Below are positions 1 to 10,862 of a DNA stretch of 64,000 nt, one piece after another; position 1 is the first letter of the stretch, and each line of letters begins with the position of its first letter. Source of the DNA: Bedellia somnulentella (Eukaryota; Arthropoda; Insecta; Lepidoptera; Bedelliidae). The notes under the pieces are model-generated. The model worked only from the letters and a program-made list of their open reading frames with translations. It was not told where the DNA came from and did not search any database. The position numbers and the translations under genes were made by a program. Where the stretch lies: contig OY755183.1 of the NCBI GenBank assembly GCA_963576735.1, forward strand, positions 17,069,213 to 17,133,212. Direction: 5' to 3'.

Positions 1-117
1 CTCACGGCTATAAATCCCTAGAGCGCGACTATCGACTAATACCGTGATAGTAGTCAGGACCGACGGATTAACATGCCATCATCATAATTTATGGATAATC
101 AAACGATTGAATCAATC

Positions 118-178
118 AGCGATCGATAGTCTCTGCCTACCCCAATGGGAATTAACGGCGTGAGAATATGTATGTATG
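118..178 (+). mobile_element. R 3' end fragment
   Basis: GCGATCGATAGTCTCTGCC through GGCGTGAGAATATG and TATG tail. Bases 1-22 hold an S2 3'-end scrap in minus orientation. Confidence 0.85.
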
Positions 179-605
179 AATCCTACAATATCCTTCAAAC
201 TCATTAAAATTATGAGATTATCTTTACGGAGATCAAACCCGAAACTTCCGGATTTAAAACCGAGCGATTTCCGGCTAGACGACGGAGGTTTGGTCTACAA
301 TTATGTAAATTAAGACAATAGTAGACAGAGACAGATAAAATTTAATGTATCACCGTTTTAATACATAATATGACTTATAAATTTAATTTAACTTTCATTT
401 TAATGATAAGATAATATTTCATTCATTTATAAAAGAAAATTAATAAAAGGACTGTAATTACTCTTTACTTTTAAACTCAATTAAATGAAAAGACTAAGCA
501 GAAGGACGACTTCGTAAGACTCTATTAAAAAAAAAGCAAAGCTGTCTGTAAATTATATTTTTCATTTTAATGAAGCACAGGAAGTTCGAACTATTAAACA
601 AAGTC

Positions 606-740
606 TTATACATACATACATATACTCACGCTATCAGTTCGCATTGGTGCAAGCAGAGACTATCGATCCTGACATTGGCAGGCGTCCGTAGTGTGAAGAA
701 TAAAAGAGCAGAAGAAGATTGATGGCTGTAAATGAAACTA
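606..740. mobile_element. R fragments in inverted junction
   Basis: 606-665 is an R 3' end in minus orientation. 676-740 is an R piece in plus orientation (GGCAGGCGTCCGTAGTGTG, AAGAATAAAAGAGCA). Confidence 0.7.
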
Positions 741-1830
741 GAGATAATCTTATAGGAAGGTAATGTAAGACTGCATTATTCCAACCCTTCGTAACTGAAA
801 CGAATAAAAAAACTGATAAAAAGAAAGCCAAATGGATATGGATAGTAAACAAAGTAGCTCAAGAGAGTAATGTGAGTTCAACAAGTGGCGTGAAGTATCC
901 GTATAACGCCAGTAAGAAGATTACACGGACCGCTCTCCACATTCCGCGAACACTTGGTTTACTAAGACGTAGATACTCAACATATTTTACACAGCTTTAC
1001 GTCTCGTCGAATTATTTGGATCCTTGTCTACGCAACCCTACTACGGTCGGACATACGCGGTCTTCTGGGAAACGCATATTTCTAAACTTATATACACATT
1101 TCACATGAATGTACGCACATTTACGTTTGGAAATTTATCTACAACGCAATTTTGTTTTGATTTTACGTCGCGCTATTTTTGAAACTAAGTAAAATCCTAT
1201 CGATCTTTTGACAACAAAGGTTTAGTTTGGTTTATTTTTGATTATTTTTTTATATTTTATATTTTAATTTCTTGCAGAATAGTTTGTTAACAATTATGAA
1301 GAGTAGATGAGCGATATAAATTTCCGTGACTTAGAGAAATAAGCGATGAATAAAAAAAAACTGAAAATTTATATTATAAATTAATTAAATTAGCCAGTTT
1401 TTCGGGTAAAAGAAATCTGTCAATACCTTTTTGAATTATAGTCATTCACACAATGTTTTCATGTCACAGTTGAACACCATGAAAAATTATACAAAACACA
1501 ATATTTGAAATAATAATCTTCCTAATTATAGACACGTCTTTTTTTTCAAACAAAATAAAATAATGTAACACCAATAACAAGAACAACAGTAAACTAACCA
1601 CGCGGACAGTTAAATATTTGCTTGCAATTCACGCCGCTTTATTAAAACAAAGAAATACTCATCCGCCATATTTGCTATCGAAACGAACTCAAGTATCAAA
1701 TAGCAATAATAATGCTGCTCGATACGGCACGGACCGTCCGTCGGTTCTTGAACCTGAGTCCCTGACCCCGACAGACAGTTAGTCGGGGAGTACTTCCTCT
1801 CCCATTTAATATTTAATCTTCTTTTTCGGC
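741..1830. other. unassigned intronic DNA
   Basis: AT-rich; short ORFs are not convincing. A 7-bp GC stem (CCCCGAC/GTCGGGG) lies at about 1767-1790. Nothing else recognised. Confidence 0.5.
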
Positions 1831-1888
1831 CATATGAGAAGTGAAAATCTTAAACAGATATCTGAAAATAATACTTTAATATACTCAC

Positions 1889-1989
1889 GCGCGAATGTGA
1901 AGGAAAGCCCATTGGACCAGCGGAACTCGCCCTCGTGCAGCGCGTCGGTGGCGCCCACCCAATACACGTCGTCCACGCCGGCTCCGGGC
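1889..1989 (-). CDS. C-type lectin domain exon (second half of the domain)
   Basis: This 101-nt internal exon has acceptor TTTTTAG just above 1989 and donor GTGAGT below 1889. It starts with one base that completes the split Thr codon left by the 9107-9965 exon, so the two join in phase. The product contains YWVGATD, then HEGEFRWSNG, then LSFTFA. These are the conserved strands of a C-type lectin fold (WIGA and E-x-x-x-W). The final cysteines and the rest of the domain must lie on further exons beyond the left edge. The exon is GC-rich against an AT-rich intron. It probably acts outside the cell in carbohydrate or protein binding; that role is inferred from the family. Confidence 0.85.
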
Positions 1990-2277
1990 CTAAAAATATA
2001 TATATTAATATTAACAAATTATTTTGTATATGGTTGATAAATATGTGGTTTAACTTCATCATTTTTATCAGCCAAAGCCCACTGCGGGACACGAATATCC
2101 AGGAAAGATTTCTAATAAATGCGTATCTTTCGGCTTCCCGTGAACTCGAATAAGTCGTCTGTCCTCTCTGTGACAGGACTACCCGTACTATGTCAAGTGT
2201 TAATTTTATTATTGTAGTACTAAAATTTGATGTTTTGTATTATTTTAGTATTTTCTAAGACTTTCACGATTGCACAT

Positions 2278-2400
2278 TATGCTTAAAACAACTATTTGTT
2301 TCCGGATATTTTAATCACGTGTTATTACATGGTTTTTAAAGCCCGACATTTCGAAAGCTTTTCAGTTATTATGGTCACGGTAAGACTGAGGTTTTATTTA
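2278..2400 (+). repeat. inverted-repeat arm left of the Helitron
   Basis: TTAAAACAACTATT and CGGATATTTTAATCACG, then TTTTTAAAGCCCGACATTTC. The first part matches the reverse complement of 3415-3500. A related stretch occurs at 21180-21320 with its own inverted ends. Confidence 0.6.
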
Positions 2401-2403
2401 TCA

Positions 2404-3355
2404 CTCGTGGATCGTCCCAGCTTCGCATGGGTAGCGTTGTTTTTTTAAATATCTGAGGTTTCTTTCTTCAGTCACTGCTCAAGCATTGTGAAATTCAGCG
2501 CAATGTTTTCAATTTATTAAATTTATAGCACTCTCTAAACAGTGCAGTTTGGTGATTTTGAATGCGCTTTAATGAACGGTTCAGTTTTTCCGTTTAATAG
2601 CAAATTTTGGAATAAAACGCTATGAAGTATTTATAACAATCTAAAAAAAAATCATTACGTGTTGTAGGATGCAACTACTGGCGCCATCTAGTATTGTATA
2701 AGTAAATAAGTAACGATTCGGTTTTGGTCACGGGCGCGATGGCTTATTTTATGTATAATTTCGGTGTTTCTCTACCGATTTCTGATTCTTTTTTTATTGA
2801 ATAGGTAATAATGTTACCTTATTTAAATTTGGGATGAGTGAGAGGTTTACAAACGTAAGAGTAAACAAATATAATCAGAATAATCCGAACTGCTAAGCTA
2901 TCAGGAATTACACGTGTTATTGTGAGTCAACCGTAAAAGATAGACATGAACTGCTGAGAATTTTTTTTTAGATAATTTTATGAAGAATATTTCCGTAATA
3001 CATTATTTCTATGTAAGTTTAACCATTAAGGCTGCACACGCGACGGAAGCTTAAAAAATGGAGTAACTTCTCCCGTTTTCCCAAAATTTCCCAAAATTCC
3101 CCTTTACTACTCTGCTGGAAAGTATACAAAAACCTGCCCAGGAGTATGGAGAATAATTGTGCCAAGTTTCGTTAAAATCCGTCGAGTAGTTTTTGTTTCC
3201 ATAAGGAACATACAAACCGACAGACAGACAGACAAAAATTTTACTGATTGCATTTTTGGCATCAGTATCGATCCCTAATCACCACCTGATAGTTATTTTG
3301 AAAATATATTTCATGTACAGAATTGACCTCTCTACAGATTTATTATAAGTATAGA
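2404..3355 (-). mobile_element. H: non-autonomous Helitron-like element
   Basis: Opposite-orientation copy running from the TCTATACTTATAATAAA end (at 3355) to the end near 2404, where CTAG has decayed to CGAG. It contains the ACTGGCGCCATCTAGT segment, a short GTCT-type run and AAAATTTTTGTCTGTC. No ORF. Confidence 0.8.
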
Positions 3356-3414
3356 TTATACAGTACTATAAAATTATTAATACTAACTTCCTTCACAAAA
3401 TTTAAGTAACTATT

Positions 3415-3500
3415 GCGTTTAATATTTGATATGTAAAAAACCATGTAACACGCGATTAAAATATCCGAAAATCAATAGTTCTTTTAATTACGTATTATTT
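3415..3500 (-). repeat. inverted-repeat arm right of the Helitron
   Basis: AAAAAACCATGTAACACGCG and ATTAAAATATCCGAAAATCA, then ATAGTTCTTTTAA. Complement of the left arm, so the Helitron probably sits inside a fold-back element. Confidence 0.55.
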
Positions 3501-3924
3501 TAGTTTATAATCCTAGAATTATTATTTATTTAAAAATGTAATTATTAATATACAAATTTGGCACATAAATAAGCATAAACAGACATAACTGACAAAATAG
3601 ACTGAAAATATTATAACTCTGAAGATCATGAAAGCCATGTCTGTAGGAAGCTATGAAGAAAAGTTCATAAACTAAGTTACAATGCACCAAATCTATTCTT
3701 ATAACAATTGTAAGAGTTTCCGAATGAATAAATATTACAGCAGCTTAAAAGCAATTTATATTAATACAGTGTAATTATTGGGACGAGATTCATCGTAGCA
3801 GGAGATCCATCACTAAATTTCCTTTGTCTTACGATATTTTCCCCACTTGACTTGTAAAAGAGGGTTAGGAATATCTAATTAGCTCTGGCTACCACCTTTT
3901 TGAGTTTATAGCCATTAGTATACA

Positions 3925-4170
3925 TAAATATATACATATACTCACGGCTATAAATCCCATGAAGGGGTAGCCAGAGCTAGAGAATTAGAAATGCCTCATC
4001 CACATTTGGAAGTTGCGTGGGGAAAAGATGGTGAAATGAAGGTTTTTGGTGATGGGTCTCCAACCACATCGCCCAAAAATCCCTTAAATGCCATAATTCC
4101 GTTAGTCGCCTCTTACGTACACCCACCGGACGAAATGGGGTAGTGCTATTCTAAGCCGGCACTATACAGC
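3925..4170 (-). mobile_element. S2 copy
   Basis: Full length; head-to-head with the next copy. Confidence 0.9.
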
Positions 4171-4224
4171 AAACAGCCATTAGTATATGTGTGTAAAATC
4201 AGTTTGTGTATCTTGTATATTGCT

Positions 4225-4475
4225 TTGTAGTGTGTAGTGTCGGCTTAGAATAGCAATACCCCATTTCTTCCGGTGGGTGTACGTAGGAGGCGACTAACGG
4301 TATTGGGGCTTTTAAGGGATTTTTGGGCGATGCTGTTGGAGACCCATCACCAACAACCTTTATTTTACCGTCTTTTCCCCACTCAACTTTCCAAACGTGG
4401 CTGAGGAATTTCGAATTCCTTAGCTCTGGCTACACCTTCTAGGCATTTAAAGCCGTGAGTATATGTATATATGTA
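4225..4475 (+). mobile_element. S2 copy
   Basis: Full length, GTAGTGTCGGCTTAGAATAG to GTGAGTATATG tail. Confidence 0.9.
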
Positions 4476-4532
4476 TGTATCTTGTATATTGAATGTAATA
4501 GTATTTATCCATATAGATAAAAAAATAGTATT

Positions 4533-4727
4533 AACCCTTTTTTCGCGGGGATGTTGTGATAGGTGACTTATGATATTGGGTGATTCATCAAAGACCCATT
4601 TTCAATCAAATTTCTGTAATATCAACTTTTCCCCACTCAAATGTCAAAACTGAAGAATTTCTCATTCTGAAGCTCTGGCTAAACCTTTTCAGGATTAACA
4701 GCCAAGTGAGTATATGAATGTATGTGT
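4533..4727 (+). mobile_element. S2 copy, decayed
   Basis: TTTTCCCCACTCAAATGTC and AAGCTCTGGCTAAACC remain. Confidence 0.65.
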
Positions 4728-5099
4728 GTAACTTATAAACTATTTTTTTTGATGTTCCAGAAGAATGTCCTTGAGTATTTTACTAAGATTTGACTAGCTC
4801 AAAGACGCCTATTGAATTCAGATGAACTGTACAACTTATCAATAATAAAAAAGTTCTTTATGTCATATTCATTCATGCAAATAAAAGTATAAAAGCCGTA
4901 ATTCCAGATCCAACGGTAATAACCAAACTTAATTTATGGCATGGCGTTGCATAAATTAAAGTTTCTTAATTACAGACTTGGACTGATATCACTTTATGTC
5001 GTTAAACTTTTACTACCAGAGAAATATAAAAGTGAACCTATAAATCTATATTATCTTTACTCAATGTCTTTGCACATTTAATATGAAAATATTACAAAA

Positions 5100-5235
5100 T
5101 AATGTAACTAAATAAAACTAATAAATAAAGAATAAATAAAGGAAAGAAACATTTTTTCGACACAGGCGGGATTCTTTCATTATTTTTTCTTTTCTTTATT
5201 TAGTAATAATCCCCACATGAGGTTTTCATGAACAA
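5100..5235. mobile_element. S4: inverted composite of SINE tail halves
   Basis: The left half is minus-oriented (AATAAATAAAGGAAAG then CGACACAGGCGGGA, the T-arm complement). The right half is plus-oriented tail ending CCCCACATGAGGTTTTCATG. Confidence 0.6.
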
Positions 5236-5243
5236 AAAGAAAC

Positions 5244-5391
5244 GTACGTACAAAACGGTTATGGGCCTGCGCCCTTTCACGTGAGTACACTGTCCAGGCA
5301 AAACTTGGAATCCCATGCACCAAGTGAAAGGGTCACGTGATGTTCAGAAGTATTAATACGTCTGCCAACCCCTTCGGGGTGAACGTTTGAG
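5244..5391 (+). mobile_element. S1a SINE, 5'-truncated
   Basis: Starts at GTACAAAACGG; hairpin reduced to CCCCTTCGGGG followed directly by TGAACGTTTGAG. Confidence 0.8.
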
Positions 5392-5483
5392 TCTTTGAAT
5401 ATTACAAAACCGAATAGCTGAGGCAATTTATGAAAAAAAGTCTCAATAACACATATTCTGCATAATGTCTTTTAAATTGAAAG

Positions 5484-5710
5484 ATGGTAATGTTAGTAGA
5501 GGACGACCACGGAGAACACACTTGGACGAAATTGAGAGTGTGCTCAAAGAGGCTGGTGTCCGAAGTATGAAGAATAAAAGAGCATGTATGAAAAGATTGA
5601 TGGATGTAAACGAAGCTAGAGAGGTTTGTCAGGATCGTGCGAAGTGGCGATCAATAGTCTCTGCCTACCCCAATGGGAACTAATGGCGTGAGTATATGTA
5701 TGTATGTATT
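5484..5710 (+). mobile_element. R 3' fragment with open tail frame
   Basis: Encodes DGNVSRGRPRRTHLDEIES to SAYPNGN and stop at 5681. The 3' hairpin can be read at 5659-5692. Start truncated inside ORF2. Confidence 0.9.
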
Positions 5711-6126
5711 TTAAATTCTATTCGTACTTAAGACCCGTAAATCTCTGCCAAACTAAGTCATGAACGAAAAAAAATCATTTTAAACTTGAATAATTAATAA
5801 TTTACTAAGTCCTTGAAAATAAATTGCTATGAACATTTGGTGTTTGAAAACAGAAAATGGATTATGCTGGTACCATTAGCGTAACACGGATTGCGTATTA
5901 ACCCAAATAAACGAGTGCTCCTAAGAGGCTGGTCAATGCGTCAAATGACTTTGCGTATTTCATGTCCATTTTAACATGACTTGCAAAATTTCCTTAATTT
6001 CCCACTTCACTGCGAAAAGTGGCTGGCGATATTGTAATTATGAAGACTCAGGGTATACTCTTCGGGACTGATAATAGACATACTTATCTCTTCTAACCCC
6101 TATTTAAATTTATTTATATCTCCGGA
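5711..6126. other. unassigned DNA
   Basis: No recognisable repeat or gene. The stretch 6430-7060 is similar. Confidence 0.4.
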
Positions 6127-6421
6127 GAGGTTGGCAGAGGTACTAATACTTCTGAACATCACCCGACATTGTCACCTGGAGTTCAGAGTACCCACGTTTT
6201 GATTGGACAGTGTACTCACGTGATAGGGGGCAGGTATACCGTTTTTACGAATACGCTTTCACATGAGTTTCCTCCGAAGTTTTCCCTCACCGTTGACAAC
6301 CATGACAGATTAACTACACATATGACTTTGGAAAAGACAAATAGGTGTAGGCCCGACCCGGGATTCGAACCCTCATCGTCTGTTTTTTGAGCGGTGTTCT
6401 ACCCACTGAGCTATTACGGTG
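6127..6421 (-). mobile_element. S1 SINE, diverged
   Basis: From GGTTGGCAGAGGTACTAATA to the head complement TACCCACTGAGCTATTACGG; tail lost. Confidence 0.85.
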
Positions 6422-7060
6422 GCTTTTTGTCATTTCATTATATTTTCTACCTAATCTATTATTTAAAAAGCCCAATTACATATAGACTCTTTAGTAACGC
6501 TTTCCCCAATAGTGTCTATTGTTACATCAAGGGTAGTAATAAAATCTCCGATAGTAAAATAAAAATTGTCCTTTCCAAAAATATTAAATTTACTGCCTAA
6601 AATACTAAATTTCCGACTGCTTTTGTCCTAACAACCTAACCTACCTAGCTAAATATGACCTAGCTTTTCTTTACCCCCATCGGATAAACACTTTCGGAGG
6701 TTCAGTATTTTATTCGGAAGTTTAGTTTTATTATTCGAAGTTAAATATATTTGTAAGTAATAATGTAATTTGATCCTGTTCATAGGTGTTTGTTAAATTT
6801 ATTTAGTTATCAGTAAGTTTTGGGTTTTTTTGTCGGTAATTTATTAAAACGCTGGTTTATTAGAATAAAAGTCGGTCAGATGTAGTTGGAGATTCATTTA
6901 TTTTTCGGAACCATTTATTATTTCCCTTACATCAATAGCACTTCGCCATCGCTTTGGGCAAGGGCTCTAGGGATCTGCTGTTTTAGGGCTAACGATCCAA
7001 CATTTTACTTACAAATGAATGGCTAGTTTTTTATTCATTATTGATTTATATTGTATTGCC

Positions 7061-7298
7061 GTGTACACAGAATGTTACTACCACTTCCTACCTACGGGTG
7101 TCGTAAGAGGCGACTAAGGATGCGGGCCTTTTTAGTGGTTTTTAAAGCGATGCGGTTAGAGACTCATCACCAATGCTACTTTATTTCTACCATCTAGTCC
7201 CCTATCGACTTTCAAATGTGGCTGAGGAGTTCCTAGCTCTGAAACCCTCTCTGGCTACCACTTTTCGGGATTTATGGCCGGAGGTATATGTATGTACA
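7061..7298 (+). mobile_element. S2 copy
   Basis: GGGTGTCGTAAGAGGCGACT; the terminus reads GGCCGGAGGTATATG. Confidence 0.82.
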
Positions 7299-7397
7299 TA
7301 CATACATACATATAGTCACGGCTATAAATCCCTTAACGGGGTAGCCAGAGCTTTGGAATGAGAAATTCCTCAGCCACTTTTGGAAGTTCTAAGAAGT
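7299..7397 (-). mobile_element. S2 copy, 5'-truncated
   Basis: 3' hundred bases; tail-to-tail with the preceding copy through CATA repeats. Confidence 0.85.
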
Positions 7398-7461
7398 ATC
7401 TTGGTATTTAGCATTCAAATGTATTTAAATGTGATGTAAATCGTATCATTATTTTCATACA

Positions 7462-7702
7462 AACATACATACTAACGGCCATTAATCCAAAAAAGGGGTA
7501 GCCAGAGCTTTAGAGGTAGAAACTCCTCAGCCACATTTGGAAGTTAATAGGGGACAAGATTATAAATAAAGTATCGTTAGTGATGGGTCTCCAACCGCAT
7601 CGCCCGCAAAACCACTAAAAAGCCCTGTACCCTTTGTCGCCTCTTACGACACCCGTGGGTAGAAAGAGGTAGTGACATTCTAAGACGACACTACATGGCA
7701 TA
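7462..7702 (-). mobile_element. S2 copy, diverged subtype
   Basis: Terminus ACTAACGGCCATTAATCC; ends GACGACACTACATGGC. Confidence 0.82.
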
Positions 7703-9100
7703 AATTTTACATTATTCTTAACACATTTAGTGTCTGTTTCAACTACTACTACTAAATAGCTACTTCATATGTAAAGATAATGACCGAATGATCCGGAAGG
7801 TTCAGTGAGCGACTTCTTTTCATACTTGGAACCTACAATATCATACAGAGATAAGGGTCCAACCGTTGCGGTATCCTAGGTACTATAACAAGGACTTATG
7901 GCCCTTTTATCGTTCGTTGTTTTCAAAAGTATTTGTTGGGTAAACAATGCGGATAAACTTTATAGCCGCCATTAAGACGCACAAAAACACGCGATTGCGT
8001 TGAAATATTGAAAGATAGATTCGAGAATATTCTTTATAATGAGCTTGTTGCTTTCATTTGATAGCTTGACTTTATTTGTACGAGTTTCTCATAGCCGAAT
8101 AAATCTGTAACAACTGTTTCTTATCTAAAGTAAATGTAAGTAGTAAGATTAGTCAGACCAAGTATCATTTACCTATTTTGTATGAAGAGCAGTGACAGTA
8201 AAGCATAATTATTATTGTAACTGAAGGTCGCTCAGTGATCAAAGCTTAACCATGAATTGTAATCCTTGTTATTGACATAAATGATAATCAAAAAACGTCA
8301 AAATGATTAGTTTTCAAAATTAAGATAAAAACTAACATTTATTGAACGTCAATTTTTTTAAATTATCATTAGTGTTCGTAAAAAAAAGAAGCAACAAAGA
8401 AACTCTTCACATTCTCATTTTTTAGGTTTTTACAAAATATGGTTTGTACAATTCTGGGTCATATTTTTACTTTATAAAAGATTTCCTATGCGACCAAATC
8501 AATCGCTAGTTTGACATAATGAAACTAAACTGTCCATCACAAAAACCAATCACATAACGTGAGAAGAGAGAAGAATCTATTGACAAAGTCAATTTGAGTT
8601 TATATACAGCAATGCATGGTTTTATGTGAAGTGCATTTTTCATTTTAGGTGTACTCTAAATGTTTGATAACATTTAAAAAAACATGTAGGTACACTTTTT
8701 TAACAATAATAAATTATAATAAATTAAGATAAAAGTTAAGATAATTGTACAATATTTTATAATCCTCCATCTGCACAATTGTTTTAATGAACATACATCT
8801 TGCTTCACGTATTATTGTAAAGGTAGTCCCTATACCAGGGCTACATAAAATGAATTTCGTTTCATTATGTCTAAGACAATTAGATTTAATTCCATGAATA
8901 GTAATATGTTAATATGCCTTTTTTCGCCTTTACGCTGTGACTTTTCACTGATAGCATCTTTATCTAAGAAGTCGAATACGTTGTCTGAAAGCATTCACTT
9001 TTAAATATATGACCGCCCATTACACTTTTATAAAATAACATAACATCTATGAAATATTTATGATACACAATAAACAGTTTTATTATTATAAACCAGTATA
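7703..9100. other. unassigned intronic DNA
   Basis: AT-rich with no recognised repeat or coding signal; lies just downstream of the main exon. Confidence 0.5.
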
Positions 9101-9106
9101 ACTTAC

Positions 9107-9965
9107 GTGGCATCCAAAAGCCGATCCAGCAGTTCCTGCTGTCGCTCGTTGGCGATGCTGGCGAGGTGGCCGCCCAGCCGCGCGCACGCCGCCTCCGCCG
9201 CGCGCCACGCCAGCCTGCTCTGCCGGAACGCCGCCACGCAGAAGTCCCCCGACAACACCCACCCGTACCCACAACCACCCACCACCGACTCCACCGGCTT
9301 ATCCATCCACCACACTTTCACCCACATCGAACCCCCACGTTTCACCACCATACTCACATTCAACACCACAAAATTACTATCCGACACTATCTGCACACTC
9401 CTCAACGGATCCCCTTGCTGCGAACAGTGGCGCCACCTCTTCTCCCCGTCTTGCAGCGTCAACAACATTCCTTTACAAAATTCGTCGTGCGAAAGTTTTA
9501 TTGTTTCCTTGATGTTCGCTCCCGTCCCCATTTGTAATCGTAAAGCGACACGGCTCCCGAATGGCAAATGTATTTTGTATGAGCAAGATATTCGATCCGT
9601 CGGCCCGATTTCTAAGGAGCCGTTCCGAGACGTTATTGTGACATCGTGACAGTAATCTACTAGTTTGTAGGATGCGGCAAACATCGGCTGTCCGTGTAGT
9701 TCCAGGGCTGGTTCTTTCATAGTGCTCGAGTAGATGAAATTACGATTTTTGAGTGATATTTGCTCGAGTTTGCCGCATAGTGGTGGGGTGTTCGGAGCGA
9801 ATTTTATGAATCCGGTAGCACACGGGACGTTGAGTTTATGAACCTCAAAGAGGACGGCGGTGGTTTGCGACGGTTGCGGTATTAGCAGCCGACACTCACG
9901 GCTTCGCGGTAAATGGCCGGAGTGTATTTTCCCAAGCCGGGTTGCTTGCAGCCGGAGAGTACAAT
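9107..9965 (-). CDS. CUB-CUB-C-type lectin exon
   Basis: This is an 859-nt internal exon with acceptor TCTTGTTACAG above 9965 and donor GTAAGT at 9106-9101. It has 285 whole codons, entered after one base of a split codon and left after two. The first third reads as a CUB domain: it starts at a Cys, has ECRLLI, the FEVHKL..C..GFIKF stretch, LCGKL, and an aromatic ASYKLVDYC ending. A second CUB-like domain follows (CSYKIHLPFG, LRLQMG, HCSQQG, MWVKVWW). The exon then starts a C-type lectin domain (CGYGWVLSGDFC, then ARLGGHLASIANERQQELLDRLL). The gene resembles secreted or membrane-anchored CUB/lectin proteins of arthropods. No signal peptide or membrane segment is visible here. GC content is high (roughly 55 percent). 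The exact orthologue is not recognised. The following intron of 7.1 kb is packed with repeats. Confidence 0.88.
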
Positions 9966-10192
9966 CTGTAACAAGACAGGAAACTCGTTATAAACTTCCA
10001 TCAGTCGGACTGTCGCGTTTTTGTGAGACTTTGAAATTTTGTTATAACTTTCGTGTGGGTTGTGGGTTCGCTTTATTATTTCTTTGAGGGTTTGTTAAAT
10101 AATCTAATAGAAATTGGAATGGTTGCTTGACTTTGTTGTGTTACTCTTTTATCGCTGTTGGATGTAAAGAATGAATTTTATACATTAGATTT

Positions 10193-10400
10193 GTGCCGGC
10201 TTAGAATATCGCTACACCTTTCTACCCACGGGTGTCGTAAGAGGCGATTAAGGGTATTGGGGTTTTTTATTGGATTTTTGGGCGATGCGGTTGGAGACCC
10301 ATCACCAAAAACCTTTATTTTTAACATCTTTTCCCCACTCAACTTCCAAAAGTGGCTGAGGAATTTATAATTCCTTAACTTATGTATATGTATGTATGTA
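10193..10400 (+). mobile_element. S2 copy with deleted 3' module
   Basis: Body intact to ATTCCTTAACTTATG. The stem region is missing before the TATG tail. Confidence 0.85.
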
Positions 10401-10517
10401 GATTTTTGTAATCGTAACGGCATAGGGTAACACTTATATGAATATGGATTTTTGTTTATGGGTTTTAATTTTCTATCTATGCGTATTATATTATTAGGGT
10501 CTGTTTCATTATATAAC

Positions 10518-10850
10518 AACCGTGATAGCCCAGTGGGTAGAAAACTCGGTTATCGTACAAACGACTAGTGTTCAAATCCTGGGTCGGGCGTACACCAATT
10601 TGTCTTTTCTAAAGACATATGTGTGGTTAATTTATCATGGTTGTTAACGGTGAGGGAAAACATCGTGAGGAAACCCACATGGCTGAGTTGTACTTAGTCA
10701 TGTGACAGTGTATTCGTACAAAACGGCGATAGGCCTGCCCCCTATCACGTGAGTACACTGTCCATGCAAAACGTGGGTACTCTGAACACCAGGTGACAAA
10801 GTCAAGTATTAGTATCTCTGCCAACCCCTTCGGGGATATTCGGCGTGAAC
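10518..10850 (+). mobile_element. S1a SINE, nearly full length
   Basis: The tRNA-like head has A box TAGCCCAGTGGGTAG and B box GTTCAAATCC. The body includes AACGGTGAGGGAAAACATCG, and the 3' module has CCCCTTCGGGG. Its tail hosts the long R copy. Confidence 0.9.
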
Positions 10851-10862
10851 GTTTATGTTTAT

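Noticed and set aside
872..1108. 78-codon plus ORF
   Set aside because: No motif, splice context or composition bias; length is within chance expectation.
9107..9649. Long plus-strand ORF of 180 codons
   Set aside because: It is antisense to the CUB/lectin exon. Its His/Pro/Arg-rich translation is a shadow of GC-rich coding sequence.
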